Of a DNA stretch of 64,000 nucleotides, positions 1 through 10,649 are shown piece by piece. Location: contig NW_004955425.1 of the NCBI RefSeq assembly GCF_000276665.1, forward strand, positions 27,354,969 through 27,418,968. Direction: 5' to 3'. The notes under the pieces are model-generated. The model was not told the DNA's origin. It saw nothing but the letters and a program-made list of their open reading frames with translations, and searched no databases. A program made the translations under genes and the position numbers. The first letter of the stretch is position 1; each line of letters opens with the position of its first letter. The DNA comes from Chinchilla lanigera. Taxonomy: Eukaryota; Chordata; Mammalia; Rodentia; Chinchillidae.

Positions 1-144
1 ATTTGTCGTCCTGCCACTGTTACTTGTTTCCTTTGCTATGCAGAAGCTTTTCTTTCTACTGAATGTGACGCTGTTTATCTATTTTTGTTTTCATTACCTG
101 TGAGACTCAAAAAATTTTATAAAATGTCACCAATGACATAGATT

Positions 145-319
145 AAGATTACCAGGCTGGGCATGGTGGCACACACCTGTAATCCCAGCACTTGGGAAGC
201 TGCAGCAGGAGAATTGTTGCAAGTTTGAGGCCAGCCTGGGCTACAAAGTGAGCTCAAGGCCAGCCTGAACTGCACAGTGAGACCCGGTCTCAAAAAGACC
301 AAAAAAAAAAAGATTACCA
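145..319 (+). mobile_element. B1-type SINE with 10-bp target site duplication
   Basis: A 7SL-derived B1 body (155-309) begins near GGGCATGGTGGCACACACC and carries the usual GCCTGTAATCCCAGCAC box region. It contains an internal partial duplication (two GGCCAGCCTG-type segments), as in non-murine rodent B1 dimers. It ends in an A-run. The direct repeat AAGATTACCA flanks it at 145-154 and 310-319, marking L1-type target-primed insertion. Confidence 0.9.
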
Positions 320-514
320 AAAAACATTCATGTGTCCCTTAGAAATAAAGGAGAAGAAGGGGGAGAAGAGTGGGAATTAGAAGAAGCTTCTGCTACTTAT
401 CAGCCAGCTACCAGAAGACACAGAGCCAAAGATTTCACACCAATGTAAAACAAGAAGTCATAGTGGATTTTGCTTCTTAAAAGGCCAATCATGGCTCCTT
501 AACTATTTTAAAAA

Positions 515-671
515 AAGAAGGAGGAGGAGGAGAAGGAGAAGCAGAGGAGAAGGAGGAGGAGAAGAAGAAGAAAGAAGAGGAAGAGGAGGAAGAGGAGTAG
601 GAGAAGGAGAAGGAAAAGGAGAAGGAGAAGGAGGAGGAAGAGAAGGAAGAGGAAGAGGAGGTGGAGGAGGA
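515..671 (+). repeat. GGA/GAA polypurine tract
   Basis: About 155 bp of nearly pure purine on the plus strand, made of interleaved GGA, GAA and GGAGAA units, with one pyrimidine interruption near 599 and a few near the ends. Open frames across it encode only poly-Ser/Phe or poly-Pro on the minus strand and are not genes. Confidence 0.95.
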
Positions 672-1990
672 ATATCCTTCAGGAAGCCAGGAGACAAAAT
701 AAGTTATCAACTTGGCACTGCGTTTTGCAGTAACTTGGGCAGATTCACCAAGGGCCATCTAGATTTCAGAGTGGCTCCATTCAGAAGGAGGGCCCAGCTG
801 GGGCACTAGCAGCCTAGAGGCCTTAGCAACACAGGATTGCAGTGGACCTAGGCCACGGAGTTAGAGTTAGGAAGTCAGCTACAGGACACCATTGCACCTC
901 GGTGCCACTCCCCAAAGGGATGGCAGAAACCAGGCAGGATGTCAGACCAGCCAGATGGCGGGGATGAGTTCCAGTCCTGCAGGTGAGGAGTGGCACTGGG
1001 GGAGAGGCACCAGGTCTGGACAGCCAGGAAGCCTAACCTGGAAATTGACCAACCCAGAGTGGTAGGATCCTATGGGATACATGTAAGGGAGCAGAGGACA
1101 GGAATATGTTGTGATTCGCTTCACATATTTGACAATATTTAATACTTTGGTCTATCTGGTCCATTTCTTAGCCCCTGTAGGACTTTTCTAGCCTCTGCTC
1201 AGATTTTTCATTTCCCACTGTACTCAAGCAGGGCTCTGCAGATTGTCCAATACTCTCTTGCAGTTTATAAAACTGGACCTAATTCCCAGCATTAAAAAAA
1301 AATTCTACAGTCCAGAATCTACATACAAGCCAATCTTCCCAACACTTGCTTTCTGTCATTGGTGCGCCCCTGATCCCCCCAGGGCAGAACTGTGAGATTC
1401 TAGGACATCTGAACTCTGCCCACAACGCTGTTTAACCCTATGGTTCCCCCTCTGACTCCCCTGACCTCTGGTGGGGTGTGGGAGGCAAGAAAATCACCCT
1501 TCTTTTCTCTAGTTATCCCACCCTGTCACCTCCGTTTGCTTCAAAACACATTTATGTGAGGGGACATCAAGGCTTTCATCCGGGACCTGTTTTCTTACCG
1601 GAGGACGTGTGTGAGACGGGGCGAGGAAAGGGGACCAAGGTGCCCAGAAACCGGGGCACCTACAAAGCCAGTCCTCAGGGGCTGGGACAGTGGGGGAATC
1701 TGGCGGAGGAAAGTGATTTGCGGCTCCGGGATCATCGAGGGCAGTCTCGGGCGATGGGGGCGGAGGGATGAAGGGGAAAGAGATGGAGGGGGAAGGGCCC
1801 GGGAGGGGGAAGGGTGGTCCCCAGCAATTCAATGGCGCTTTGATTTAACAACTCCAAGCCCTTTGAAAACATTTTGCCAAGAAAAGCTTGCCATCAACAC
1901 GTATAATCTCTTATCAGAGGCCCCTGAAAGCCCGGGCCTCGGGGTTAATTCCCCCATCGCAATGAGTTTGAATCAGCTCTAAACCCGCAG
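672..1990. other. Unassigned non-coding stretch
   Basis: No gene or clear repeat. The right half (from about 1560) grows GC-rich and purine-rich as it approaches the CpG island. At about 1885-1980 there are AT-rich, homeobox-type motifs (for example GGTTAATTCC) that stand out from the GC-rich context. Confidence 0.5.
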
Positions 1991-3480
1991 TGACATGAAA
2001 GGGCCCGAGCCTCCGGCCGCGCAGAACCCACTGAGATCCGCCGACCAGGGAGGATTACGGGGCCTGTTCCTCGGCGGGCTCGCCGGCGGGACGGGCAGGC
2101 TCAAAAGAAAAAGAATAATTAGGGATAATTGCTTGTGTCCAAACACAAGCATTAAGGCTCCCTGTTCCCCTTTGGGACTTTGTGAGCCAGAATGAAAGAG
2201 ACACCCCCTGTTTTGACAGCTGGACCAGCGGCCTGGAGCGGTGGCCCAGGGAGGAAGCGCTCGCGGCTGCTGGGAACGCGGCCGAGCGCGGCGCGGGTGG
2301 GCAGGGACCGGCGGGGTCCACGGGGCCCCCGCGCTCGGAGCGCAGTGCGCTCTGCGGCGGGGACCGCGGCCGGGGAAGGCGGAGCGCGACGTGGCCAGGA
2401 CCCGGCCCGTGCGAGCCCCGCCGAGGAAGGCCTGGGGCCGCGGAGCGACGGAGCTTACACCACGCAGTTCCACAGCCCCAGCCGCGTGCGATCGCTCGGG
2501 GAATATCGGGTCCCACCTCGCTCGGCGTGGGGCGGCCTGCGCCACATCTGGAGACAGCCGAGCCCCGGGGTGGGCCCAGCCACATCCGGCTGCTCCGTTC
2601 CCTTCGCGGCTCCGAAGGGACTGGAGCAGTGAACCCAACTAGGGAACTGGTTCTGGTCTCGCCACGCAGCCCGAAGTCCCGAGGCTGGCTCCCTGCTGCG
2701 CACTGGGGCCAGGGCGCTCTGCCGCGGCGGCTGCACGGGCCTCCGGGCGCGGGCCGCACTGCCCAGCAGCCGGTTCCTGGGCCCGGCCTGGTCCAGGAAG
2801 CCAGAGTGGGGCGGGGCCAAGCCGGGCCTGGAAAGACTTGAGGAAGACCGCGGGAGAAAGAGGGGGCCAGAGATGTCTCCTGCCAGCAGGGTGCCCGCTC
2901 CTGAGGTGGGCGGGGAGGAGAAGGGAGGAAACAGGTCCCGGGACCACCCCGAACACCTGGACCACCCAGGCCGCAGTCTGGGACCGCGGGGCCTCGCATC
3001 CAGCCGCCCGGCCAGAAAGTCTGGAAGGAGGCCGTGGGTGTCCCAGAGGCCGATCTCGCCAGGCACCGCCGCCTGTGTCTCCCGGTGCCACCCTGCAGCC
3101 CCGCGCCGCTGGCTGAGTCCACACCCGCGCCGTCCCAGCTGCTCCGCCAGCTCGGGCTTCCAAATACAGATCATATGTGGGGCTGGAGGATGAGTGGGGA
3201 AGCGGCGCGGTGGACACGTGGGCATGAGTGATTAATTAAAGGGAAACCACATCCGACAAGAAAAGAGTTTTCTGAAAGGAGCCAAGTCCGAGAGGAGCTC
3301 CCGACTCTGCAGCTGCGGCCCAGACGCCGGGCCCTCCCCACACAACGCAGGGCGCGCACGGGGGCCGCCGGCCTGGGGCTGGGGGACCGAGTTTGCAGCC
3401 TTAGATAAAGCTCCTGGTGGAGAATTCTCCCCCACGGGTCCCGGGAGGACTCTGGGCTCCCACTGGCTGGCTAGCTGGGC
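1990..3480. promoter_or_regulatory. CpG island 1 (no recognisable gene)
   Basis: Roughly 1.5 kb of GC-rich, CpG-dense DNA, strongest at about 2230-2560 and 2690-3370. Long open frames exist in several frames on both strands, including a 355-codon minus-strand frame at 2055-3122. They overlap each other, show no known domain and are expected by chance where stop codons are rare. An AT-rich pocket at 2100-2170 inside the island holds TAATT motifs and a perfect 20-bp inverted repeat at 2131-2150. The island could be the promoter of an unannotated non-coding RNA or a CpG-rich developmental enhancer. Confidence 0.75.
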
Positions 3481-4980
3481 CCTGCGACTGCCTCACCGTG
3501 GCCTTAGCTAACGCGCCTGCCCGGTTTGGGAGTCGCCTAAACTCAGCCCTGGTTCTGAGTCTACACTGAGCAGAACACAGATTAGTAAGTCAAGGAAAAC
3601 CACCCTGGGTTCACTAGGCTTGTCAATGGTGGAGACAAAGATTTGAGCCTGAAATCTTGGACCCTGGCAGAAGCACACACGGCCACGTTTCTCTCTCCTT
3701 GGTTCTCACCCTTGTGGCTTGGGGTGGGGGGTGTCAGTGAGCACATTATTGCCACGAAAAAGAATGGCAGCAAATGATTATTTGCTGGTATTTCTTTTCA
3801 TATTATTTCAGTGATTATTCAAACATCCTCCACCTGTTTAGGATTAAAATTCAAAATAAGGTGTATAATTGTAGGTGGATTTTAAAATTTGTTTTTTTTT
3901 TTTAAATTACAGGCTACAACTAATTTCTTTATCAGAGAATAGTTGGGAAGATTCTAGATGAGAGAAAAATATTAGTTCTTTGCTGTAGTAAGAATGATTT
4001 CTTCCATCTCCCTCCTGGGGGTATAAATTTCAGGAAATTATGAAGTGTGGATTTTCAAAGTAAGGAACTGTTTCCTAGTACAGAAAGGGGTGGCGCTCTG
4101 AATCTGTGGATTGCGTCACACTTCTCAGGTTCTGCCTGAGGTTTAGAGGAAATCAAGGCTTTATTTATTTGTTCTAAAAGGCATGGGACGGGAAAGAGAA
4201 TATTCTGATGACAGCAAGGGAGACCTTGTGCTGTTTCCCTGGGTCCCGCCCCCCCCCCATCCTCCCTCTTCTCTCTCCAGTTGTGTTAATCAGGCTGCCC
4301 TAAAGAGAGGGCTTTGGTTTGGGGTTTTGGCTTTGATTTGTTTCTGAGATTTAATACTGCATGTATTTCATCACACCGCACTGGATTCAACAACATATAA
4401 AAGCCACGAAATCTGACATTCAGCTGCAGACCCTTGGCTAAGAGATGCAGATGTAGCATTCATTTTCAAGGCCTGGGCCAAGAGATGAAATTGTTAGGCC
4501 AAGGTTGGGAGATGCGCTTAAGAAAGTGAGAGCTTCCATCGACTCTGCGGTACATCAGGATTATAACATTTTTGCTCGAGCTGCTGTGTGGGCCTGTTCC
4601 CACGATGGGCTCAGAACAGGCGAGATAATCCCAAAAGCGAGGTGTGCGCGTGAGGGCGGCAGTCTGAATCTGTGCCCCGCAGAAAGGAAGCTTGGTGCCT
4701 TGCCCGGTGGTTAGGGCTTCGGCTGCCCTCCACACAGGTTGGGGACCAGGAAGCGCCCCGAAGGAGACTGGCGGCGGCTGGGCTCACGGGGCTGCTCCGA
4801 GACAATGCAGGCTTGGGAGAGTTTTTCAAATGCAGATCACACAATCAGGAATCCAAAAGTGCTAGAGTCTTTACCGGGACTTTGCAAAAGGTAGTGCCAG
4901 TGAGGGACCTGAGAATTTAAACTTAGCCAGTTTCACAATAAATTCATCTTTAGGTTTAAAAAAAAAAAATACACCACGGA
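3481..4980. other. Unassigned non-coding stretch between CpG islands
   Basis: No SINE or LTR recognised. It contains short homopolymers (a T-run near 3892 and a C-run near 4249), and an AT-rich core at 3780-4000. There is no coding frame of interest. Confidence 0.5.
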
Positions 4981-5480
4981 TTTTACGCCACAAGCGAGCG
5001 CTACGGCAGTCACCAAACCTCTCCGGCCGGCCATGGAAAAGGCTGGTTCTACCAGCCGCGGAGTCCGCGTGGACGCGGCCCTTGAGAATCCAGGAGCGCT
5101 TGGAGAATTACGACTGTCCCCAAGGAGTGCAGGACTTTTTAAGGCTCTCTCTCCATTAAGCCTGCTGGGGACATCGGGTGCGAGGGCCTCCAGCCCCGAG
5201 CTCGAGGTACGCCAGGTCCCCTCTGCGCTCCAGCCCCGTCGCCAAGATTGCTGGGCCGCGCGTCCCCGGGGCTGCGCGGAGGGCCAGCGCGGTTCTGTCC
5301 CCGCTCTGGCTGCTCTCCTGCCCTAAGGAGTCGCGACGACAAGGTCCCTCCCGGGAGTGGGCGCCGAGGGCCTGCTCTGCCTCCCATCCAGGGGCGCGGG
5401 CCAGGGCGCCCCTCTCGGCCACCAGGGGTGGCTCCGGGGTTTGGTGGGAGAAAGCTGCAAACAAGACCGTCCTAGGAAGG
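4981..5480. promoter_or_regulatory. CpG island 2 (no recognisable gene)
   Basis: About 500 bp of CpG-rich DNA starting near the GAGCGCTACGGC segment and continuing through 5160-5420. Overlapping open frames of about 80-114 codons on both strands have no recognisable product. It is shorter than island 1 and separated from it by about 1.5 kb of ordinary sequence. Confidence 0.65.
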
Positions 5481-5559
5481 GGAGCCCTCCTGCCCACCGA
5501 CCCAGGCCAGGTACACAGGTAACATATCCTCTCCTGGGAACGGGCCGCTAAGGCCAGCG

Positions 5560-7780
5560 ACTAACGCAGTGAGCTCAGCTGTAGAACAAATCGGAAGATC
5601 CGTTGTTTCCCTGATAGGCTCAGCTTTTACTTTTGAGAAGCTATTCAAACTTCAGATGCAAAAAGTTCAAAGATGCTCCCTGCCTAGAGCCTCCCTTACT
5701 CCAGAGATCTGCGCACCCCTTCCCGGTCCCTATTCCTCAGAGCTGCCTACGCCACCACAGCAGCGAAACGTTCAAAATGTCACAATAAATGGCAGTAAAA
5801 GCTACGACACTTGCTTCACCGGTGTCCCTATGCGATGTGTCTATGCATACAAAATAAACACAGTGTGTGTATAGAGAGACACTATTTGTGGAACGGACAT
5901 TGTGGATTTAAATTTGCATTCTAAAACTCGGTAAAAGTATAGTTTTGTATCAATCACAAATGCCCAGCTTGAGTATGAATGGTCTTTTAAAAGGATAACT
6001 GAAATGCTATTTTTATTTTTATTTAGAACTTCCAAAACAGGAGCCCTTTGTTTTTAGAATGAAGCCGCTCTCCCTGCGAAAACCTGACCCGCATAAATTG
6101 TATGCGCGAGGGAATGTTTACCATCCATTCCTTTCTCGAGTGGAACCTGACCTCAGGGGATGGGCGCTCCGCTTCTTGAGGGAGCCTCTAGGCAAAATTA
6201 GTTCTTGGCACCGAGGCCTGGTGCTGTAAAACACGAAATCTGGACAGATTTACACAGAACAGAAGCTTTAATTTCATCCTTTGAATTCCAGCCAAGCAGC
6301 TTTGGGGTCTTTTCTAGGTTCCAAGCTCCCTGAATGGATTTCCAGGTTGTATGGTTGAGTCTTAGCCTATAGCAGTTCAGCCAAAATCATGACCTTATCA
6401 GATACACTAATGAGAATTGTGTTATCATGTATTTTTGTGTGTGTGTGTCCACATCGTGGGGCAAAGGCATGCATTTTAAAGGTGAAGCTACTATGACTTT
6501 GTAGCTACATGATGGGATAAAAACTTGGAAACAGGTTTTGCATGTCAGAAGGATATGTTTTTTTCCTTGTAGTCCTTTATTGAAACTGTCTTCACAGTGG
6601 TTTTACCGTTTTCTGAACAATATTTTTGTAAGGACAAAGTTAGTAAGGAAGGCTTGCAAGACTTTTTTTTTTTTTTTAACCATATGGATGAAACTAACTT
6701 CTTCCCATTAAGACAGGCATGGATTTTCTTCTAACTTTAAAATATACAACTACTACTTAATTGGTGATGATATCACTCAGAAAGTTGCTTTGCTGTACTT
6801 CTAATCCCTAAATGACACTTAGGAGTTCTTTAACTGGACTGCCAGGCAGTACCCCTGGCCTTTGAATGGTGGGGGTTGGTTTGTTTGTTTGTTTTGGAGG
6901 GGGCTTTCCCTTTAGTCCTTGGATGTGCTCCTGTAGTGTTACACTTTCATGATGTCTATGATTTAACACAAACACAATTCAGGCTATATATTGTGCAAGA
7001 AGATGCAAATTAAATACACATTTCCATTCTATAAAAGCAAGGAATTTGCATTATCAGTCAAGACAGAAAACAGGTTGAGGATGAGTCTCCAGGGTGCTAA
7101 ATCCATTCATAACTAGTAAGATAATTACGGACATTTTTCCCACAAAAATTTATTGGCACACCTTTGAAGCTTGGTGCAACCTTGATATGTAACCTGTACT
7201 TCCTCACCGTCCGCTCCAAAGCACCCCCACAAACTTGAAATAGTAAAGGCTTTCTCTACAGCTTCCTTCTCCTATAAGCACTTCTTGTGGAGTATTGTGC
7301 TTTAGTACAATGTAGTGAGTTAAACAAATATTTAACTTGCTGCATGTCCAAAGAAATCAGCTTTCAGGCCAATGTATGGGCTCCAGCTCAAGGCTCAAGT
7401 ACATGACTCAGGACAGGTCTGGGAGGGAATGATGTGTGTGGTCATTGTCAAAGGCTCTGGCTGGCCCCTGCAGCCTCTAGGTCACCCACTTCCCCAAGGA
7501 CTGTGGAGAGACTGGGCTTTGCTTTATCCCAGAAACCATCCCAGGGTAGATGTGAACCACCCTGAGGTAAGTCCAGCATGGCTAAAATCTGAAGATAATG
7601 TCTTATTTGTCTGAGTTCCATTAGTACAGGCACTGAGATTTATAGATTGTGAGCTCTGGTACGTACCGTGCCTGGTACATGGCTAGTATTTGCATAGCTG
7701 ATAAATCATTTAATCATTTAGGGTCTTAGTGAAGAAGACCCCCTGAGTCAGGGTTTTGAGGCCTTCAGGTGGCTGTCAAC
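5560..7780. other. Repeat-poor non-coding block with octamer motifs
   Basis: About 2.2 kb with no SINE, LTR or L1 that I can recognise, only short homopolymers (for example T-run near 6663) and a (TG)5-6 near 6437. It contains ATGCAAAT at 7003-7010 and the inverted form ATTTGCAT at 7044-7051. The low repeat content suggests constrained regulatory DNA, but that is an inference. Confidence 0.45.
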
Positions 7781-7784
7781 TATG

Positions 7785-7885
7785 TAAGTGTGTGCTGTGC
7801 TGCATTAGTCACTAGCCACCTGCAGTACCGATGCTTGGAATGTGGCTAGTCCAAGTCCACACGTATGATCAGTATAAAGTAGGTA
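7785..7885 (+). mobile_element. MER5A-like (hAT-Charlie) left part
   Basis: The segment with TCACTAGCCACCTG followed by GGAATGTGGCTAGT resembles the left and middle part of the MER5A non-autonomous hAT element. The matching right end appears about 1.5 kb away at 9421-9525, with LTR sequences in between. Confidence 0.55.
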
Positions 7886-7909
7886 CTGGACTCGGAAGCC
7901 TGGGATCAT

Positions 7910-8262
7910 CTGGGCTGCTATAACAAGTACCATAGACTGGGTGACTTAAGCTATCAACATTTATTTCTCATAGCTGTGGAGTCCAAAGTCCAAAATCAGA
8001 GTGCCAGTGTGGCTTGGTGAGAGCCCTTCTCTTTATTGTGTCCCCACATCACCTGTCCCTGATGCTTGTAAGCAGTGAGGGCGACATGACTGTGTCTCTT
8101 CCTCTTATGAGGGCATCCATCCCATCATCAAGGCTCCACCCTTCTGACTTCATCTGACCCCAATTGACTCCAAATCCTCCAGCTCCAAATGCCGTCACAC
8201 TGAGGATTAGGGCTTTGATATATGAACTTGGAGGTGAGGAAGACACTTAGTATATAGCAAGG
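7910..8262 (-). mobile_element. MLT1-type LTR (ERVL-MaLR), reverse orientation
   Basis: Begins GGGCTGCTATAACAAGTACC and AGACTGGGTGACTTAAGC, and ends with the GGGCTTTGATATATGAACTTGG segment. This is the reverse complement of an MLT1-type LTR, and its block order is preserved throughout. No retroviral coding sequence is attached, so this is a solitary, decayed LTR. Confidence 0.75.
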
Positions 8263-8646
8263 GCAAGATGAAAAAATCTAAAGTATCTTATAATTTTTAT
8301 GCTGATTATATATTAGGTAATGCTTTGGATATGTTATGCTAGATAAGATATATTTGTGGTAAGTAGCCTCTAAGTTGTCCCCACCAATCTGGACTTCCTG
8401 GCAGTCATGAGCATATATAATTCCCTCCCCTGAACTATAGATGGGACTTAATGGCTCAATTCTAACAAATATAACATGGCAGAAGTGCTGAGCTGTAGCT
8501 TCCCAGGTTAGGTTACAAACAGACTTCTGTCTTGGGTGCTCCCTCTCTCGTATATTAGCTTACTCCCTGGCAGTTCCTTTCTGTATCTTGGATCTTTGAC
8601 ACAACAAAAGGGAAGTTGCCATATTGAAGTCAGCAGATGGAAAGGA

Positions 8647-9107
8647 CAGACTGCTATAGTTTGGAAGTGGCTTGTCCCTCAAAGATTCATAGGCTGTAGG
8701 CCTAATCCAATATATGGCACTGCATTTGTAGACCTTAAGAGAAATAATCAGGTCATGGAACACACCCTCAGAAATATTAAGGCCTATCAAAGAGTATGGG
8801 TTAGGTCTCAAGGAACTGGGTTGGTTACCAAGAGAGCAGATTGTTTACACAGTGAGGCTGCTCTCAGCTCAGCTCACTTTCTGGCTTCCTGTCTTGTGGA
8901 ATGATTCTTCCTTAGCTCCCTTCCATCCTCTCATGCCGTCCATGTTGTAGGGGAGCCAGCAGGCCCTTGTCAAATACTTGTCCCTTGCAGATGCTGTTTG
9001 GACCTTCCAGCCCTCAGAACCATGAACCAAATAAATCCCCTTTCCTTCTGTATTATTCAGTGTCTGGTATTTTGTTGTAGCAACGCAAAACAGATGAAAA
9101 CAGAGAC
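8647..9107 (+). mobile_element. Rodent MaLR solo LTR
   Basis: LTR body 8652-9102 begins TGCTATAGTTTGGAAGTGG and ends GTAGCAACGCAAAACAG...ACA. The AACCAAATAAATCCCC polyadenylation region near 9024 is typical of MaLR LTRs. Five flanking bases (CAGAC at 8647-8651 and GAGAC at 9103-9107) match at four of five positions, consistent with an aged 5-bp duplication. Confidence 0.8.
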
Positions 9108-9420
9108 CCTCAAGCTGAGAGGCCACACAGAACAGACCCGGGGCAGCTGGGCCAAAAGCCAATACCAACTGTGAACCATGGTTTGAGGCTTCCTGGGAGC
9201 AAGGCGTTTGGAAGCAGACCATCCTGCCCCAGGCAGTGCTCCAGATGGTGTGGCCTGGCCCAGACTATGCCTGCAGAGTCAAGAGACTGGAGCCAGAACT
9301 GTCCAGCTGAGCTACTCATCCATGCATCAGGAACCACAGGCACCTGTGAAATCATACATGTCTGATAAGTTAAGTTTTGAGATAATTTGTTACACAGCAA
9401 AAGATAACTAATGCACTATT
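9108..9420 (+). mobile_element. Probable degenerate ERVL-type LTR fragment
   Basis: The right end, TGAGATAATTTGTTACACAG followed by AAAAGATAACTAATGC, resembles the terminal part of old ERVL/MaLR LTRs. The left part is too diverged to assign. It lies directly between the MaLR LTR and the right MER5A-like part. Confidence 0.45.
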
Positions 9421-9525
9421 ATTAAAATTAGGTTCACTGGTCTCTGCTTAGTTTTCCAGCTGTGGCTACTAGAAAATTTTTGAAGTGTATGTGTGACTCA
9501 CAGAATTGGACAGCACTAGTGTCTG
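9421..9525 (+). mobile_element. MER5A-like (hAT-Charlie) right part
   Basis: GTATGTGTGACTC followed by ATTGGACAGCACTAG matches the right end of MER5A-type elements. With 7785-7885 it appears to be one element split by later LTR insertions. Confidence 0.55.
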
Positions 9526-9857
9526 TGATTCAGAAGACACAAAAGTGATCCAGGCAAATTTGGTGCTCAAGTGAGTGGGACTCAAATTTATGACACATAC
9601 AATGAAATATTTAGATATTGGTCTTCCAGAACGAGCTACAGGCCGCACAACCCTAAAGGCTCAAAGGCTCAGGGAACATTGCAGAAGAGGAGGGAACATG
9701 AGCTGGTGAGAACCCATTCTGAGGGAAGGAAATGTGGATTCTGGCTGAAGTGACTGGAGCTACTTTGAGGCATAACTGCCGTTATCGCCCCAGGGCAACC
9801 CTAGTTGGTTTTGCCAGCCAACACTAAATAAACAAAACGAGGGTCTGAACCAAGTTG

Positions 9858-10237
9858 TGGAGTGTTATGGTTTGTGACTAGATATTCCTCCAAAGCCTCA
9901 TGCACTCATGGAGCAAGCTTCTAGAGCTTATGATTGATTCAGGGTCCAATGTGGGGATTATGGATGTGAGTGCTACACCAGCCCTGGGGCGAGTAGCCTG
10001 CACACAAGTCAAGAGAGGGGAAGAGGCCTGTCTCTCTCTCTCCTCCCCTTTTGTTCTTGCTTTTGCTGTCTTCCGAGACCATGAACTATTGTCCCTGTGG
10101 CACACCACCCTGCCTTGGAGCCAACTGATTATGGACTGAAACCTCCACAAACTGAGCTAAATAAACCTTTCCTTCCTTAATTTTGGGCATCAGGTATTTT
10201 GTCTCAGCAACGAGAGAAAAGTAACAAAGACATGGAG
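9858..10237 (+). mobile_element. Rodent MaLR solo LTR with 5-bp target duplication
   Basis: LTR body 9863-10232 runs from TGTTATGGTTTGTGACTAG to GTAACAAAGACA, with an AGCTAAATAAACC polyadenylation region near 10155. It is bounded by perfect TGGAG direct repeats at 9858-9862 and 10233-10237. Terminal TG...CA and 5-bp duplications are the signature of ERVL-MaLR integration. Confidence 0.9.
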
Positions 10238-10432
10238 ACTGAACTGTCTCTCTGCCACCCAGGACCATGCCCCTGTCAGTATGTCCCTCAGTAAATTTCA
10301 CTCTGTATAGTCCAAAAAAATTAACAAAATACATTATAATCTATAATCTTCTGGCTAAACCAGTTTCTGATATTTGCATTTAAGCAGCTATGGACTGAGA
10401 ATTAAGTTACTCTATTCCTGGGATGGCCCCAG

Positions 10433-10646
10433 AGAGACCACCTGTTTTTTTGTACTGGGAATCAAATCCAGGGCCTCACCTTTGCTCTACTGCTGGACTA
10501 TACTCCCACCCCTTTATTTACTTACTTTTTTTATTTTGAGAGAGGGTCCCATTACTTTGCCCAGGTTGGGCTTGACCTTGCAATCTTCCTGTATAGCCCC
10601 CCAGCTAGCTAGGCTGACAGGCTTGTACTCAGCTACCAGAGACCAC
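10433..10646 (-). mobile_element. B1-dID dimeric SINE, reverse orientation
   Basis: The reverse-complement ID part (TGTACTGGGAATCAAATCCA) is followed by the reverse B1 part (TTGCCCAGGTTGGGCTTGA). AGAGACCAC direct repeats flank it at 10433-10441 and 10638-10646, so the dimer inserted as one unit. Confidence 0.85.
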
Positions 10647-10649
10647 TCT

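Noticed and set aside
489..758. Ser/Phe-rich and Pro/Leu-rich open frames
   Set aside because: They are translations of the GGA/GAA purine tract, a simple repeat.
2055..3122. 355-codon minus-strand open frame and other long frames in CpG island 1
   Set aside because: Several long frames overlap on both strands where stop codons are rare. None shows a domain, splice signals in register or low-complexity-free protein character.
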